Assembly: GCF_963082655.1 (NCBI RefSeq)
Contig: NC_081553.1
Span: 205,979,897-206,043,896 of the forward strand
Direction of reading: 5' to 3'
DNA length: 64,000 bases
DNA from: Stomoxys calcitrans
Taxonomy: Eukaryota > Arthropoda > Insecta > Diptera > Muscidae
In this document: positions 23,531-35,540 of the stretch, piece after piece
Numbering within the stretch: the stretch's first letter is position 1
How the letters are laid out: each line of letters begins with the position of its first letter
The notes under the pieces: model-generated
Told to the model about the DNA's origin: nothing
Databases searched by the model: none
The model's input: only the letters and a program-made list of their open reading frames with translations
Position numbers and translations under genes: made by a program

Positions 23531-24524
23531 TACACAGAACAACTTAGCAAAATAAATTGCAACAACAATGCGTATTCACGCACAACACGACTACAACAAA
23601 GTCGCGCATACACAATTCGCTTAGACTCAATTCTACACACACCAACTCACACATACTGGCAAGGATACATCACTACTTTTATGTGAAAGTTGAATAACAA
23701 GTGGAAGAGACTGTGAGACTAGGAGAAATCAAAAATGAGAGCTTTCACTTTTTCTTTGTTTTTGTTGCAAACCAAAAAAAAAGAAGAAAAAAAACAAATC
23801 ACGTGCACTATCACAACATTTTGGGAAAAAGGGAGTGGTGAAAGAAAAGTTTATCTATGGATTTTCATATGAATAATTTTTCATAAACATTGTGTTTTTT
23901 CTTTCTGGGTGAAATAACATTAACATGCAATATATAAAAATAACTTTTAGCAACAGAGATGGTCATGCAGGTTATGTTCGTCCATGACGAACTCTGGATA
24001 CCTACCAACTTGAATGTATTTGCAATACTATGAATGTATTTGTAACACTATCAACCTTATCTCAATATGTAGAACGATTGGAAGGCTGAGACTCATGATA
24101 ATTGCTGAAAATCAGTTTGGGAAAAAAAACTATGCCCAACTATTGCCTAATTTGGACACGATTATGGATTAAAGGTATACCAATGTGCACATCTAACTTC
24201 TTGAACCATGCAGTCACTGAGATTATTAAGCAATAGGGGCCTTTAAAGGCCTATCATTCATTGGGATGTTGCTGAAACAGAGTCAAATTTCCTGCAGAAA
24301 TGTTATTTTCAATTGCATGAGTGAAGGCCACCATTGCGCAGAGTTAAGCATGTAAGCCTATGACGCTGAACACCTGCATTCGAATCCTGGTGAGACCATC
24401 ACAACATTTTCAGCGGTGGCTATCCCCTTCTAATAATGGTGACATTTGTAAGATACTATGCCATGTAAAAAATTCTCATCAAAAGATGTGTGGCACTGCG
24501 GTACACCGTTCCGACTCTGCTATA

Positions 24525-25701
24525 ACAAGTAACAAGTAAAAGTGTGCTATGTTCGGCCGGGCCGAATCTTATATACCCTCCACCATGGATCGCATTTGTC
24601 GATTTCTTTTCCCGGCGTCTCTTCTTAGGCAAAAAAAAGGATAAAAGAAAAGATGCTATTAGAGCGATATCAAGATATGGTCCGGTTCGGACCACAATTA
24701 AATTATACGTTGGCGACCTGTGTAATATGTCACCCAATTTGAATAAGAAATGCGCCCTTTGGGGGCTTAAGAAGTAAAATAAAGAGATCAATTTATATGG
24801 CAGCTGTATCAGGCTATAGACCGATTCTGACCATAATAAACACCTATGTTGACGGTCATGAGAGAATACGTCGTAAAAAAATTTCAGCAAATCGGATAAT
24901 AATTGCGACTTCTAGAGGCTCAAAAAAGTCAAGATTCCAGATCGGTTTATATGACAGCTATATCAGGTTATGGACCGATTTGAACCTTATATGGTACAGT
25001 TATTGGAAGTCATAACAAAATATTTCGTGCAAAATTTTATTCAAGTCGGATAGGAATTGCGCCCTTTGGAAGCTCAAGAAGTCAAGATTCCAGATCAGTT
25101 TATATGGCAGCTATATCAGGCTATTGACCGATTTGGACCTAACTTAGCACAGTTATTGGAAGTCATAGCGAAACACGTCGTGGAAAATTTCATTAAAATT
25201 GAATAAGAATTGCGCCCTCTAGAGGCTCAACAAGTCAACACCCAAGATCGGTTTATATGGCAGCTATTTCAGGTTATAAACCGATTTGAACCATACTTGG
25301 CACGGTTGTTGGATATCATAACAAAACACGTCGTGCAAAATTTCATTCAAATCGGATAAGAATTGCGCCCTCTAGTGGCTCAAGAAGTCAAGACCCAAGA
25401 CCGGTTTATATGGCAGCTCTATCAAAACATGGACCAATATGGCCCATTTACAATCCCAACCGACCTTCACTAATAAGAAGTATTTGTGCAAAATTTCAAG
25501 CGGCTAGCTTTACTCGTTCGAACGTTAGCGTGCTTTCGACAGACAGACGGACGGACGGGTGGACGGGCGGGCGGACGGACAGACGGACGGACATGGCTAC
25601 ATCGAGATAAAATGTCACGACGATCAAGAATATATATACTTCATGAGGTTTGAGACGTATATTTCGAAAAGTTACAAACAGAATGAACAAATAAGTATAC
25701 C
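24525..25701 (-). mobile_element. HINE-B, head end missing, joined to HINE-A
   Basis: The reversed tail has a small duplication (ACAAGTAACAAGTAAAAG), hairpin GTTCGGCC/GGCCGAA and ATATACCCTCCACCATGGAT. About six body units follow. The head tract with GACGGACGGACGG lies at about 25540-25595, then TCAAGAATATATATACTTC. The element ends AAATAAGTATACCCC at 25701; the last 20 or so bases (the GGTGGAGGG box) are gone. HINE-A follows directly. Confidence 0.84.
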
Positions 25702-27230
25702 CCATTAAGTTCGGCCAGGCCGAACTATGGGTACCCACCATCTCGGATATATATGTAAACCACCTTTCGTCAAAATCCAGTAAAAAATGCATACCTTATG
25801 TCCCATAGCAGCTATATCGAATTATATTCCGATTTGTCCCAAATACTAACAAGCACAGGTCATTGTTCAATTGTGTATAACAAAATATTGGTCTTCTTAG
25901 TACCTATATCTAAAAATAAGTCCAGACGAGCCATATACGACACGGATGTCGAGAAGATTAACATAAATCGCTGTGTCAAATTTCAGTAAAATCGGATTAT
26001 AAATGCGTTTTTTTTATGGAGCCAAGACTTTAAATCGCGATGTCGGTCTGTATGGCAGCTATATCCAAATCTGGACCAATCTGGGCCAAGTTGCAGAAAA
26101 ATCTCAAAGAGCCTAACACAACTCACTGTCCAAAATTTCGGCGAAATCGGACAATGAATGCGCCTCTTTTGACCAAAAAACCTTAAATCGAGAGATCGGT
26201 CTATATGGCAGATATATCCAAATCTGAACCGATTAGAGTCAAATTGAAGAAGGATATCAAAGGGGCTAACAGAACTTACTGTCCTAAATTTCGACGACAT
26301 GGGACAATAAATGCGTCTTTTATGGGCGCAAAACCTTAAATCGAGAAATCGGTCTATATGGCAGCTATATCCAAATCTGCACCTATCTTTGCCATATTAC
26401 AGAAGTATATCGAGGGAATTAACTTTGCTCACTGTTTCAAATTTCGGCGACATCGGACAAAAAATGCGCCTTTAATGGGCGCAAAACCTTAAATCGAGAG
26501 ATCGGTCTATATGGCAGCTATATCCAAATCTGGCCCGATTTGGGCTTAATTAAAGAAGGATATTGAAGGGCCTAGCACAACTCATTGTCCCAAATTTCAT
26601 CAAAATCGGATAATAAATGAGGCTTTTATGGGCCTAAGACCCTAAATCGGAGGATCGGTCTATATGGCAGCTATATCCAAATCTGGACCGATCTGTGCCA
26701 TATTGCAGAAGAATGTCAAAAATCCTAACACAACTCACTGTCCCATATTTCGGCGACATCGGACAATAAATGCGCCTTTTATGGGCACAAAACCTTAAAT
26801 CGAGAGATCGGTCTATATGGCAGCTATATCCAAATCTGGAACGATCTGAGCCAAATTGAAGAAGAAAATCGACGAGCCTAACACAACTCACTGTCCCAAA
26901 TTTCATCAAAATCGGATAATAAATGTGGCTTTTATGGGCCTAAGACCCTAAATCGGCGGATCGGTCTATATGGGGGCTATATCAATATATATAGTCCGAT
27001 ATAGCCCATCTTCGAACTTAACCTGATTATGGACAAAAAGAATCTGTGCAAAGTTTCAGCTCAATTTCTCTATTTTTGAAGACTGTAGCGTGATTTCAAC
27101 AGATGGACGGACGGACATGGCTAGGTCGTCTTAGATTTTTCGGCTAATCAAGAGTCGGAAATGGATATTTCGATGTGTTGCAAACAGAGGGATAAAATGA
27201 ATATACCCCGCCTTCTTTGGTGGTGGGTAT
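25702..27230 (-). mobile_element. HINE-A, tail tip missing
   Basis: It begins ATTAAGTTCGG with hairpin GTTCGGCCAGGCCGAAC, without the usual ACAAGTAAAAAGGCG tip. About seven body units spaced near 153 bp follow. The reversed head ends GGTGGTGGGTAT at 27230, at the break in the SINE. Confidence 0.85.
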
Positions 27231-27356
27231 AAAAAGGAGGCCTCTTATCATTGAGCTTAAACTTGAATGGGAGTGCACTCATTGATATGTGAGAAGTTTG
27301 CCCCTGTTCCTTAATGGAATGTTCAGGGGCAAATTTGCATGTGCAATTGCATGAGT

Positions 27357-28239
27357 CCTCCTGACTTACATAAACATCTGGCCCCCATAAAAAAACGTTC
27401 ATAGGTGCATATAGTCTATAATCATGGTGGTTAATATACAATGTTCGCGGTAGGTTTAAATAACTCTATGCTTGTTACTTTTCCTACGCTTTCTTTTCGT
27501 AGGAAAAATCACTTTCAATTTTTGTTTCATTTTGAAGTGGGCCTTTTTAGCGAACATGGTATACATCTCATTGCTTTCCCTCATTCACTGGTATATAAAA
27601 ATTGTCACCTTTGGGATTCAATGCTACACTTTGACTCTTCGAATGGAAAATTAATGTTGTTGTGGCTCACCAACAAAAGGCTTTTATTTCAATTGACCTA
27701 GTCTGGTTTCTTTGCGAGCAAAAAAACAAGCTGCACCAACCTTCAACTTTTTTGTTGTTATAGTGAATAAGCATTTAAATTTATGAAAAACATGAATAAA
27801 TTGTCAGAAAGACGACCTTCAAAGTGCAAAAACTAGCCACTGGTTTGCCTTAATGCAAATTCAAGGCTTAACATTTGTTTTGAGTAAAGTTGTTTGTTCA
27901 TCAAAACAATTGCAAAAAGTTTGCTTGGAGCATAGAATACCAAGGGCATTGTAATATTTTTTGTAAATTAATTTCACCTAAAAAACAAAACAAAAAAAAA
28001 CCAAATTTTAAAATAATTTAGTCAAGGCTTAATTTTGTCAAAAACTAACTTTTGTTGAAATATAATATGTAGGAAAATACTGTAAAGCAAACCAAAAAAC
28101 TAGTAAGCAAAGCGAAAAACCAAGCAACGCCGACTAAATAATGGCCTACACCTGACCGATAAGTATAAATTGGGCGATATTATTAAATATACGCTATAAC
28201 TAAATTTGAGGTTGACTTGGGGATGCTGGAAAACAAACA
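27357..28239. other. low-copy AT-rich stretch, no gene recognised
   Basis: The longest frames (27441-27701) are not protein-like. No transposon end, tRNA or microsatellite of note was found. Confidence 0.45.
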
Positions 28240-28560
28240 ACGGCTTTTGTTGGTTTTAAATTTATCCCGATCTCCATGGGGATATATATTCCAGCGATAT
28301 CCAATGTCGAGGAACATAATACAACTAGTTGAACCAAATTTCAACAAAATCGGACAATAAATACGCCTCTTATTGGCCCAAGAACCATAACTGAGAGATC
28401 GGTCTATATGACAGGTATATGGAAATCTGGATTAATCTAGGTCAAATAAAACTAGGATGTCGAGGGCCCTAACACAATTCACTGACCCAAAAATTTCAGT
28501 GAAATTGGACAACAAATACGTCATTCTGTTTGTAATTCGTCGAAATATTCGTCTGAGACA
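28240..28560. mobile_element. two HINE fragments in opposite orientation
   Basis: 28240-28518 is a diverged reversed HINE-A body (GAGAGATCGGTCTATATG, AACACAATTCACTGACCC). It is joined to a forward HINE-B head piece (ACGTCATTCTGTTTGTAATT, CGAAATATTCGTCTGAGAC). Confidence 0.6.
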
Positions 28561-29540
28561 TGCATTTTACCCAACTGCTGGTGTCCCACGATGGCGGCGA
28601 AGAGGATACCGCAGAACCAATCCCTGATGATGGTATAGAATGTTTAAGTTCTCGTAAAAAGAGGTCCCAGTATCATTGACCCGACTGACGGTTGCTATCA
28701 ATGATAAATCTAAACTAAATAGGGCTAATGTAGCCCTATCAATGCGGCGTTAGACCTGGTAAACTCACCATGGACAAGATGTTCACGCCAAGACATGGCA
28801 CACTACTCACAAGAGAACACATGTTACTCTCCAGTACCGACGTCTGCGTCCCTTCATCCAATAGGTATATACGACTTGCTGATAACAGCAGAGTATATCT
28901 CCCCAAGCCAAGGAGCCTATCTATCGGACACAACTTGTAATTCAACCGGTGGTAGATCATCAGCGTGGAGACTTAAAGTAATCGGAAATATTTATCGCCC
29001 AAAGGGTTTTCAACACAGGCTCAATTTTCTTATTATCTCCTTTGGCGCCGCACTGTCCGCTGAATAATTTCCCGGAATATGTGTATCAACGACTAGTTAT
29101 AGTGTGTCCTCACTAGACATTATTCATACATTCTCTGACTTCTGAGTATATCCCATTGAAATAGATTTCGAGCCTAGAGGCCCAAAATGTATATCCACCA
29201 CGGAACTGCAGAATTTCACCAAGGATTTGATCTGAGCCTTTCTCAGCTCGCCGTCTTATTTTCTAAGCTCATCCCTGTAAACGTCCCAATTGTGGGTATC
29301 CCTTGTGGTTTTCGCCCTGGTGAAGAGCTTTCTGTAGCTTTTTCTATGACCAAATAGTTCCGGGGTCCACCATGGCGGTCGCTGTTTTCCCTTAGCTTAG
29401 CCCTAGGACGTTCTAAGGGAGTCACTTAGGGCCTTCGTGATCTACTTGAGCCTTATGTCTTTGTTCTCCACAGCCTCCACTTCCTTTTCTTGTCTAGAAA
29501 AGATGATCGTGTAGAATGTGTGCCGAAATTTATCCGCTTT

Positions 29541-31828
29541 TTAATACCCTCCACCATAAGATGGGGGTATACTAATTTCGTCATTCTGTTTGTAACACCT
29601 TGAAATATGCGTCTAAGACCCCATAAAGTATATATATTTTTGATCGTGGTGACATTTTAAGTCGAACTAGCCGTCCGTCAGTCCGTCCGTCCGTCTGTCT
29701 GTCGAAAGCACGATAACTTTTGAAGGAGTAAAGCTAGCCGCTTGAAATTTTGTACATATACTTCTAATAGGTGTAGAGAAGTTGGGATTGTAAATGGGCC
29801 ATATCGGTCCATGTTGATATAGCTGCCATATAAACCGATCTGGGATCTTGACTTCTTGAGCCACTCAATCTCATCCGATTTGGCTGAAATTTTGTATGAG
29901 ATATTTTTTTAATTGTTTCTAACAACTGTGCCAATTATGGTTCAAATCGGTCCATAACCTGACATAGCTGTCATATAAAACGATTTTGGGATCTTGACTT
30001 CTTGAGCCTCTCGAGGGCGCAATTCCTAGCCGATTTGGCTGAAATTTTGCATGCAGTGTTTCGTTTTGACGTCTAACAACTGTTCCAAGTACGGTGTAAA
30101 TCGGTCCATAACCTGACATAGCTATCATATAAACCGATCTGGGGTCTTGACTTCTTGACCCATTAGAGGGCGCAATTCCTATCCGATTTGGCTGAAATTT
30201 TGCATGAGGTTTTGTTACGACTTCTAGCAACTGTGTAAAATGTGGTTTAAATCGGTTTATAACCTGATATAGCTGCCATATAATCCGATCTGGGATTTTG
30301 ACTTCTTGAGCCTCAAGAGGGCATAATTATTATCCAATTTGGCTGAAATTTTGTACAACGTCTTCTCCCATCACCTTCAATATACGTGTCAAATATGGTC
30401 TGAAACGGTCTTTAGCCTGATACAGCTCCCCTATAAACCGATCTCCCTATTTTACTTTTGAGCCCCTAAAAGGCTCAATTCTTATTCGATTTCGCTAAAA
30501 TTTTACACATAGACTTCTACTGTGGTCTCTAACACTCAATTCAATATGCATGGCAATTTTTATGCCCTACACCACCACTGTGGTACAGAATCACTTTCTG
30601 ATTCGATTTAGCCATGTCCGTCTGTGAGTCCATGTATTCTAGTAATCAAAGTGTCGCATTTCTTGTCTGATTGTCACGAAATTTTGCATATGTCACTTTT
30701 TTGGCCTAAGAACAAACGCTATTGATTTTGATAACTCCCATATATATCTTTCATCCGATATGGCTTTTTAAGGCTGTAAAAGCCAAAATTTTCGTCCGAT
30801 CTTTACAAAATTTGGCATAGGATATTTTATTTGAGGTCTATATATGTGTGTGTGAAATTTGAAATAAAATTCGGTTGAGATTGAGATATAGCTCCCATAT
30901 ATATCTCTCATCCGATATGGACTTTTAAAGCTATAGAAGCCACAGTTTTAGTCCGATCTTTAAAATATTTTGCGCGAGGTGTTTTTTTTTTGACGTCCTA
31001 ATATATGTGGAAAATTTCATTGAAATCAGTCCAGATTTAGATATAGCTCCCATATATCTCATTCATCCGATATGACTTTTAAAGGCTGTAGAAGCCACAA
31101 TTTTCGTCCGATCTTTACAAAATTTAGCATTGGGTACTTTATTTAAGGTCTACATATATGTGCAAAATTTCATAAAAATCGGTTCAGATTTAGATATAGC
31201 TCCCATATATATCTTTCATCCGATATGGCTTTTTAAGGCTGTAGAATCCACAATTTTCGTCAGATTTTCTATGAGACGTTTAAATTGCCGTTCCAATACG
31301 TGCGCAAAATTTCCTTAAAATCGGTCCTAATTTAGATATAGCTCCCATAAAAATCGTTCGTCCGATATGGACTTTTAATGAAGTAAAATCCACAATTTTG
31401 GTCACATCTCTACAATATAGGGCGTGAGATGTTCTATTTCAGGTTACGGTATGTGTCAATAAAATTGGCACAGGTTTCGATATAACTCCCATATAATCTT
31501 TTATCCTATATGGCCTTTTAAAGATGTGAAAATCCAAATTTTTTGTCCTATGGTAGGAAAATCTTACAAGGTTCTAAATTGCTAATTCAATTAGTATCCA
31601 AATTAAAGTCTGACTAGATTTCGAGATAAGTTCTACATAGTACTACATGCACTAGGTGGTGTAGGGTATTATATAGTGGGCTCCGCCCGACTCTTGTCTT
31701 ACCTTACTGGTTTTCTTTCATCCTTAGTTTGTCTAAAAAGAGATACCGGGAAAGAACTCGACAAATGTGGTTAATGGTAGAGGGTATATAAGAGTCGGCC
31801 CGGCCGAGCTTAGCAAGCTTTTACTTGT
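29541..31828 (+). mobile_element. HINE-B, full length, split by HINE-C
   Basis: The head is at 29541 (TTAATACCCTCCACCATAAG, GGGGGTATACTAATTTCG, TATATATTTTTGATCG, CCGTCCGTCAGTCCG). Body units run to ATGCATGGCAATTT at about 30558. The element resumes at 31712 with CTTTCATCCTTAGTTTG, AAAAAGAGATACCGGGAAAG, GGTAGAGGGTATATAAGAG, hairpin TCGGCCCGGCCGA and TTTTACTTGT. The order matches the uninterrupted copy at 1757-3547. Confidence 0.86.
30559..31711 (+). mobile_element. HINE-C, full length
   Basis: The head is TTTATGCCCTACACCACCAC, TGTGGTACAGAATCAC and GATTTAGCCATGTCCGTC. Body units have ATAGCTCCCATATATATC, TTCATCCGATATGG, GCTGTAGAAGCCAC and CCGATCTTTACAAAATTT. The tail is GGTGTAGGGTATTATATAG, hairpin region GGGCTCCGCCCGA and TTACCTTACTGGT. 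It is inserted in HINE-B between T residues. Confidence 0.87.
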
Positions 31829-32345
31829 TCTGTTTCGGGGGACCACTTCTGCAAGGTTAAACTAATATAACGATGATCAGAGAAGCAGTGGCCTACATTT
31901 CCCAATCGTATATCCTTGCGCTTAAAATCTTCCGATACAAGGGTACCTTCGCCTGTTCCTTTATTACAAATCGCCAGATGGCCTCTTATAATATAGTCGA
32001 TTGGCAGCTCACCCCTTCCGTTGATATCCGAACTTCCCCATATCAGGTGATGTTCATTAGCACCACTACCCACAATGAGGCTCCTTTTCCCTGCCGTAGT
32101 GGTTTCAACCAGCAACATAAGCCTTAAAGGCGGCATCTCTAAATCGTGTGTCATATATAGAGAAGCCAGCCAGTAATGAGATTTAATTAATTTCAAGGCT
32201 CGCTATTACAGAATATTCAGTGTATAGCGACGGAAGAACAGAAATATTTAGACTAGGCATTGCAAGAATACAGGCTCTGAGTTTTCCATTCTCTGTACCC
32301 TTGAGTAGTGTAAATCCAGTAATTGCAGTACACGAACCATTACTC

Positions 32346-33743
32346 GGCACACTCATGGTTCCTGGATAAGAAATACATCAAAAATCTTCTGCCAACAGAT
32401 GGACCTTTTGAATTTTACGTTGATCAAAAATATTATTTGTTGCTCCGGAAATCCATATTGCGGTGAATTTCAAACTGGATGGCACATGAGTTCTCTGGTG
32501 GTGGGCACACACCAGATTTCATTAAACGGCATACCACTTTAAATGCGTAAGAAAATGCCGATGTAAAGACTGAAATTTTGCACATTGCTTGTTTATCACT
32601 TCAGATAATTCCACTTTGTAAAGATGTCTTTCTAACTCCACCTATCGATGTAGTCGTTCTTCTTAATATATGTTACAAACAAATGTGAAAAGTCGGTTTG
32701 CCTTAAAACCATACAAGAAGTATTGCATAAAAAAGACCTTGAAATGCAATGTACTTTGATTCAAGATTACTTAGCATACACTTCACAACACAACTGCTTT
32801 GGTTTCTAATAAAATTAATAACTATTTATGAATTTTTGGGCAAAGTTTAGTATGTGCTTAAGTCTATCATAATTTCCTCTTGTTAGCCTCAAACTTTGTG
32901 CAAATGCTTAGGCAAAGACCAAGTCCCATAACTGACCACATTATTAGCCAAACGAAATTATTGTCCATCATCATCAACAACATTGGGGAATAACGCTACA
33001 CTCTTCACTAACCAACACACAAGGTGTTTAACACCTTCTAAATGAGATTAATTTCTGACTAAACCCTATTAGCATCAAGATAATAATAAAAAAAAACAAC
33101 AAAGAGGTGGTAGAATCTTCCCTGAAGAAGAACCACAAACAAAAACAAACAGCACAAAAACATCAACACAATTTCAATTAACCAGACCACTAACTACTCA
33201 TTGTGGTATTTGTGTGTGTGTGTGTGTGTGTGTAAGGATATATGACGGACGGTGTAATGAATATGAAGTGGATATTTATGCAGCTCCCGTGCCATTGAAG
33301 AGCCACACACGACATAAGTTGAGATACGTGACTAAAATCATCACTTGACACTTGTCAATATTGAAAGTTCCAAACACCAACATCAACACCACACCCCTTG
33401 AACATAGGGCAAAGATGCTGATACCAAGGCCATATGGGGCATCTTCTGCAACCATCATTTATAATCATATATCGCTCGCATGGATCATGTGCAATGGGGG
33501 GGAGTAGTTTATTATGGCGATGGTGTTGACCAAATGTTTGAAATGTCGTGCAAATGACAAATGCTAGACAACAATGGATTTGAACGGTTATTTAGTGCAT
33601 GCACAGTAGTAGTTTTGCCTGTTTTATAGAATCTATTGATTCGCAATAGTTCGCAATAGTTGACCTCTTTGAAGAGTTTAAAATGAAAAGTTTTGAACTT
33701 AAAATTCATTAAAATTAGTTGTTGGCAATTTGAATAAAATAAA
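32346..33743. other. low-copy AT-rich stretch, no gene recognised
   Basis: The first 100-200 bp could be further decayed LINE sequence. The rest shows no protein-like frame. A (TG)n run lies at 33211-33233 and a poly-A-rich stretch near 33085-33095. Confidence 0.45.
33211..33233. repeat. (TG)n microsatellite
   Basis: Eleven consecutive TG dinucleotides. Confidence 0.92.
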
Positions 33744-35421
33744 AACAAGTAAAAAAGGTGTTAAGTTCGGCCGGGCCGAACTTTGGATACCCACCACCTC
33801 GGGTATATATGTAAACCACCTTTCATCGAAATTCGGTGAAAATTTCTACCTTATGTCCCATATCAGTTTCATCAAAATATGTTCCGATTTGGACCAAATA
33901 CTAATAAGTACACTAGCTATATCTAAAAATAAACCGATCTGAACTATATACGACACGGATGCCGAAAAGCCTAACATAGGTCACTGTGTCAAATTTCAGT
34001 GAAATCGGATTATAAATGCGCCTTTTATGGGGCCAAGACTTTAAATCGAGATATCGGTCTACATGGCAGCTATTTCCAAAACTGGACCGATTTGGGCCAA
34101 GTTGCATAAAAATGTCGAAGAGCCTAACACTAAGCACTGTCCTAAATTTTGGCGAAATCGGACAATAAATGCCTCTTTTATGGGCCCAAAACTTTAAATC
34201 GAGCGATCGGTCTATATGGCAGCTATATTCAAATCTGGACCGATCTGGGCAAAATTGAAAAAGGGCGTCGAAGAGCCTAACCACACTCACTATCTCAAAT
34301 TTCAGCGACATCGGACAATAAATGCGTCTTTTATGGCCCCAAGACCTTAAACCTAGATATCGGTCTATATGGCAGCTATATCTAAATCTGGACCGATCTG
34401 CGCGATATTGCAGAAGTATGTCAAGGGGCTTAACTTAACACACTGTCCCAAATTTCGGCGACATCGGATAATAAATGAGCATTTTATGGGCCCAAAACCA
34501 TAAATCAAGAAATCGGTCTATATGGCAGCTATATGCAAATCCGAACCGATCTGGACCAAATTGAAGAAATATGTCGAAGGGCCTAACACAACTCACTGTC
34601 CCAAATTTCATCAAAATCTGATAATAAATGTGGCTTTTATGGGCCTAACACCGTAAATCGGAGGATCGGTCTATATGGCAGCTATATCCAAATCTGGACC
34701 GATCTGAGCCAAACTGACGAAGGGTGTCGAAGGGCCTTACACAATTCACTGTCCCGAATTTCATCAAAATCGAGTAATAAATGTGGCTTTTGTGGGCCTA
34801 AGACCCTAAATCGGAGGATCGGTCTATATGGCAGCTATATCCAAATCTGAACCGATCTGAGCCAATTTAACGAAGGATGTCTAAAGGCCTAACACAACCC
34901 ACTGTCCCAAATTTTAGCGAAATCAGATAATAAATGTGGCTTTTATGGGCCTTAGACCCTAAATCGGAGGATCGGTCTATATGGCAACTATATCCAAATC
35001 TGGACCGATCTGAGCCAAATTGACGAAGGATGTCGAAGGGCCTAACACAACTCACTGCCCCAAATTTCAGCGAAAACGGATAATAAATGTGGCTTTTATG
35101 GGCCTAAGACCCTAAATCGGCGGATCAGCCTATATGGGGGCTATATCAAGATATAGTCCGATATAGCCCATCTTCGAACTTAACCTGTTTATGGACAAAG
35201 AAAGAATCTGTGCTAAATTTCAGCTCAATATCTCTATTTTTAAAGGCTGTAGCGTGATTTCAACAGGCAGACGGACAGACGGACGGACATGTCTGGATCG
35301 TCTTAGATTTTTACACTGATCAAGAATATATATACTTTACAGGGTCGGAAATGGATATTTCGATGTGTTGCAAACGGAATGACAAAATGAATATACCCCC
35401 ATCCTTTGATGGTGGGTATAA
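33744..35421 (-). mobile_element. HINE-A, full length, best-preserved copy
   Basis: The reversed tail ACAAGTAAAAAAGGTG is followed by a perfect hairpin at about 33763-33783 (AAGTTCGGCC, a central G, then GGCCGAACTT). Next come TACCCACCACCTCGGGTATA and body units whose GGTCTATATGGCAGCTATAT landmark recurs at 34209, 34372, 34515, 34668, 34821 and 34974, mostly 153 bp apart. The reversed head (GACAGACGGACGGACATG, TATATATACTTTAC, GGTCGGAAATGG) ends GATGGTGGGTATAA at 35421. No protein is encoded; frames stay open over two or three units only because 153 is a multiple of three. Confidence 0.9.
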
Positions 35422-35540
35422 AAAGGGTGTTATATTCTGACCAAGTAATCATGTCGCACTTACAACCATGGAAAATCTTCCGAGTAGGATCATTTGTAAA
35501 GAAAACCAGTAAGGAAAGGCAAAATTCGGCCGGTTGGTAG
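35422..35540. other. short spacer with a HINE-C tail tip
   Basis: About 80 bp of unrecognised sequence, then a reversed HINE-C-like tail tip at 35503-35535 (AAACCAGTAAGGAAAGGC, AAAATTCGGCCGG) abutting the LINE endonuclease. Confidence 0.45.

Larger units (their letters stand above)
22641..24309. other. low-copy stretch, no gene recognised
   Basis: The first 150 bp may be the 5' untranslated region of the LINE to the left. The rest is AT-rich with microsatellites at 23083-23103 (ATC) and 23512-23530 (CA). I see no transposon ends or protein-like frame between 22840 and 24300. Confidence 0.45.
24323..27343 (+). mobile_element. tRNA-derived SINE, copy 2, split by a HINE composite
   Basis: The left half, 24323-24524, has a decayed A box region (TTGCGCAGAGTTAAGC) and B box ATTCGAATCC and ends at CTCTGCTATAA. 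The right half, 27231-27343, starts AAAAAGGAGGCC and ends CAAATTTGCATG. The halves match contiguous sequence in the copy at 16807. The 13-bp duplication CAATTGCATGAGT at 24310-24322 and 27344-27356 proves that they are one insertion. Confidence 0.9.
28565..32345 (-). pseudogene. Jockey-like non-LTR retrotransposon, split by HINE-B
   Basis: On the minus strand the right part (32345 to 31829) is an endonuclease with AGKRSLIVGSGANEHHLIWG (Gly-Ser-Gly where GCDANAHH is usual), SSDINGRGE, AICNKG and FSDHRYISLTL carrying the SDH motif. The left part (29540 to about 28565) continues with RNRKRINFG, then PPWWTPELFGHRKSYRKLF (about 29387-29331), the linker normally found between endonuclease and polymerase, then IPGNYSADSAAPKE. 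A HINE-B (29541-31828) lies between; excising it restores linker-like sequence. No polymerase core remains. The copy has many stops. Whether the element had RNase H cannot be seen. Confidence 0.78.

Noticed and set aside
26634..26909. Repeat protein with 51-residue units (also 34867-35055, 58419-58757, 5653-5928)
   Set aside because: These frames stay open only because the HINE unit of about 153 bp is a multiple of three. Different strands and frames give similar effects, and no start, codon bias or conservation supports a protein.
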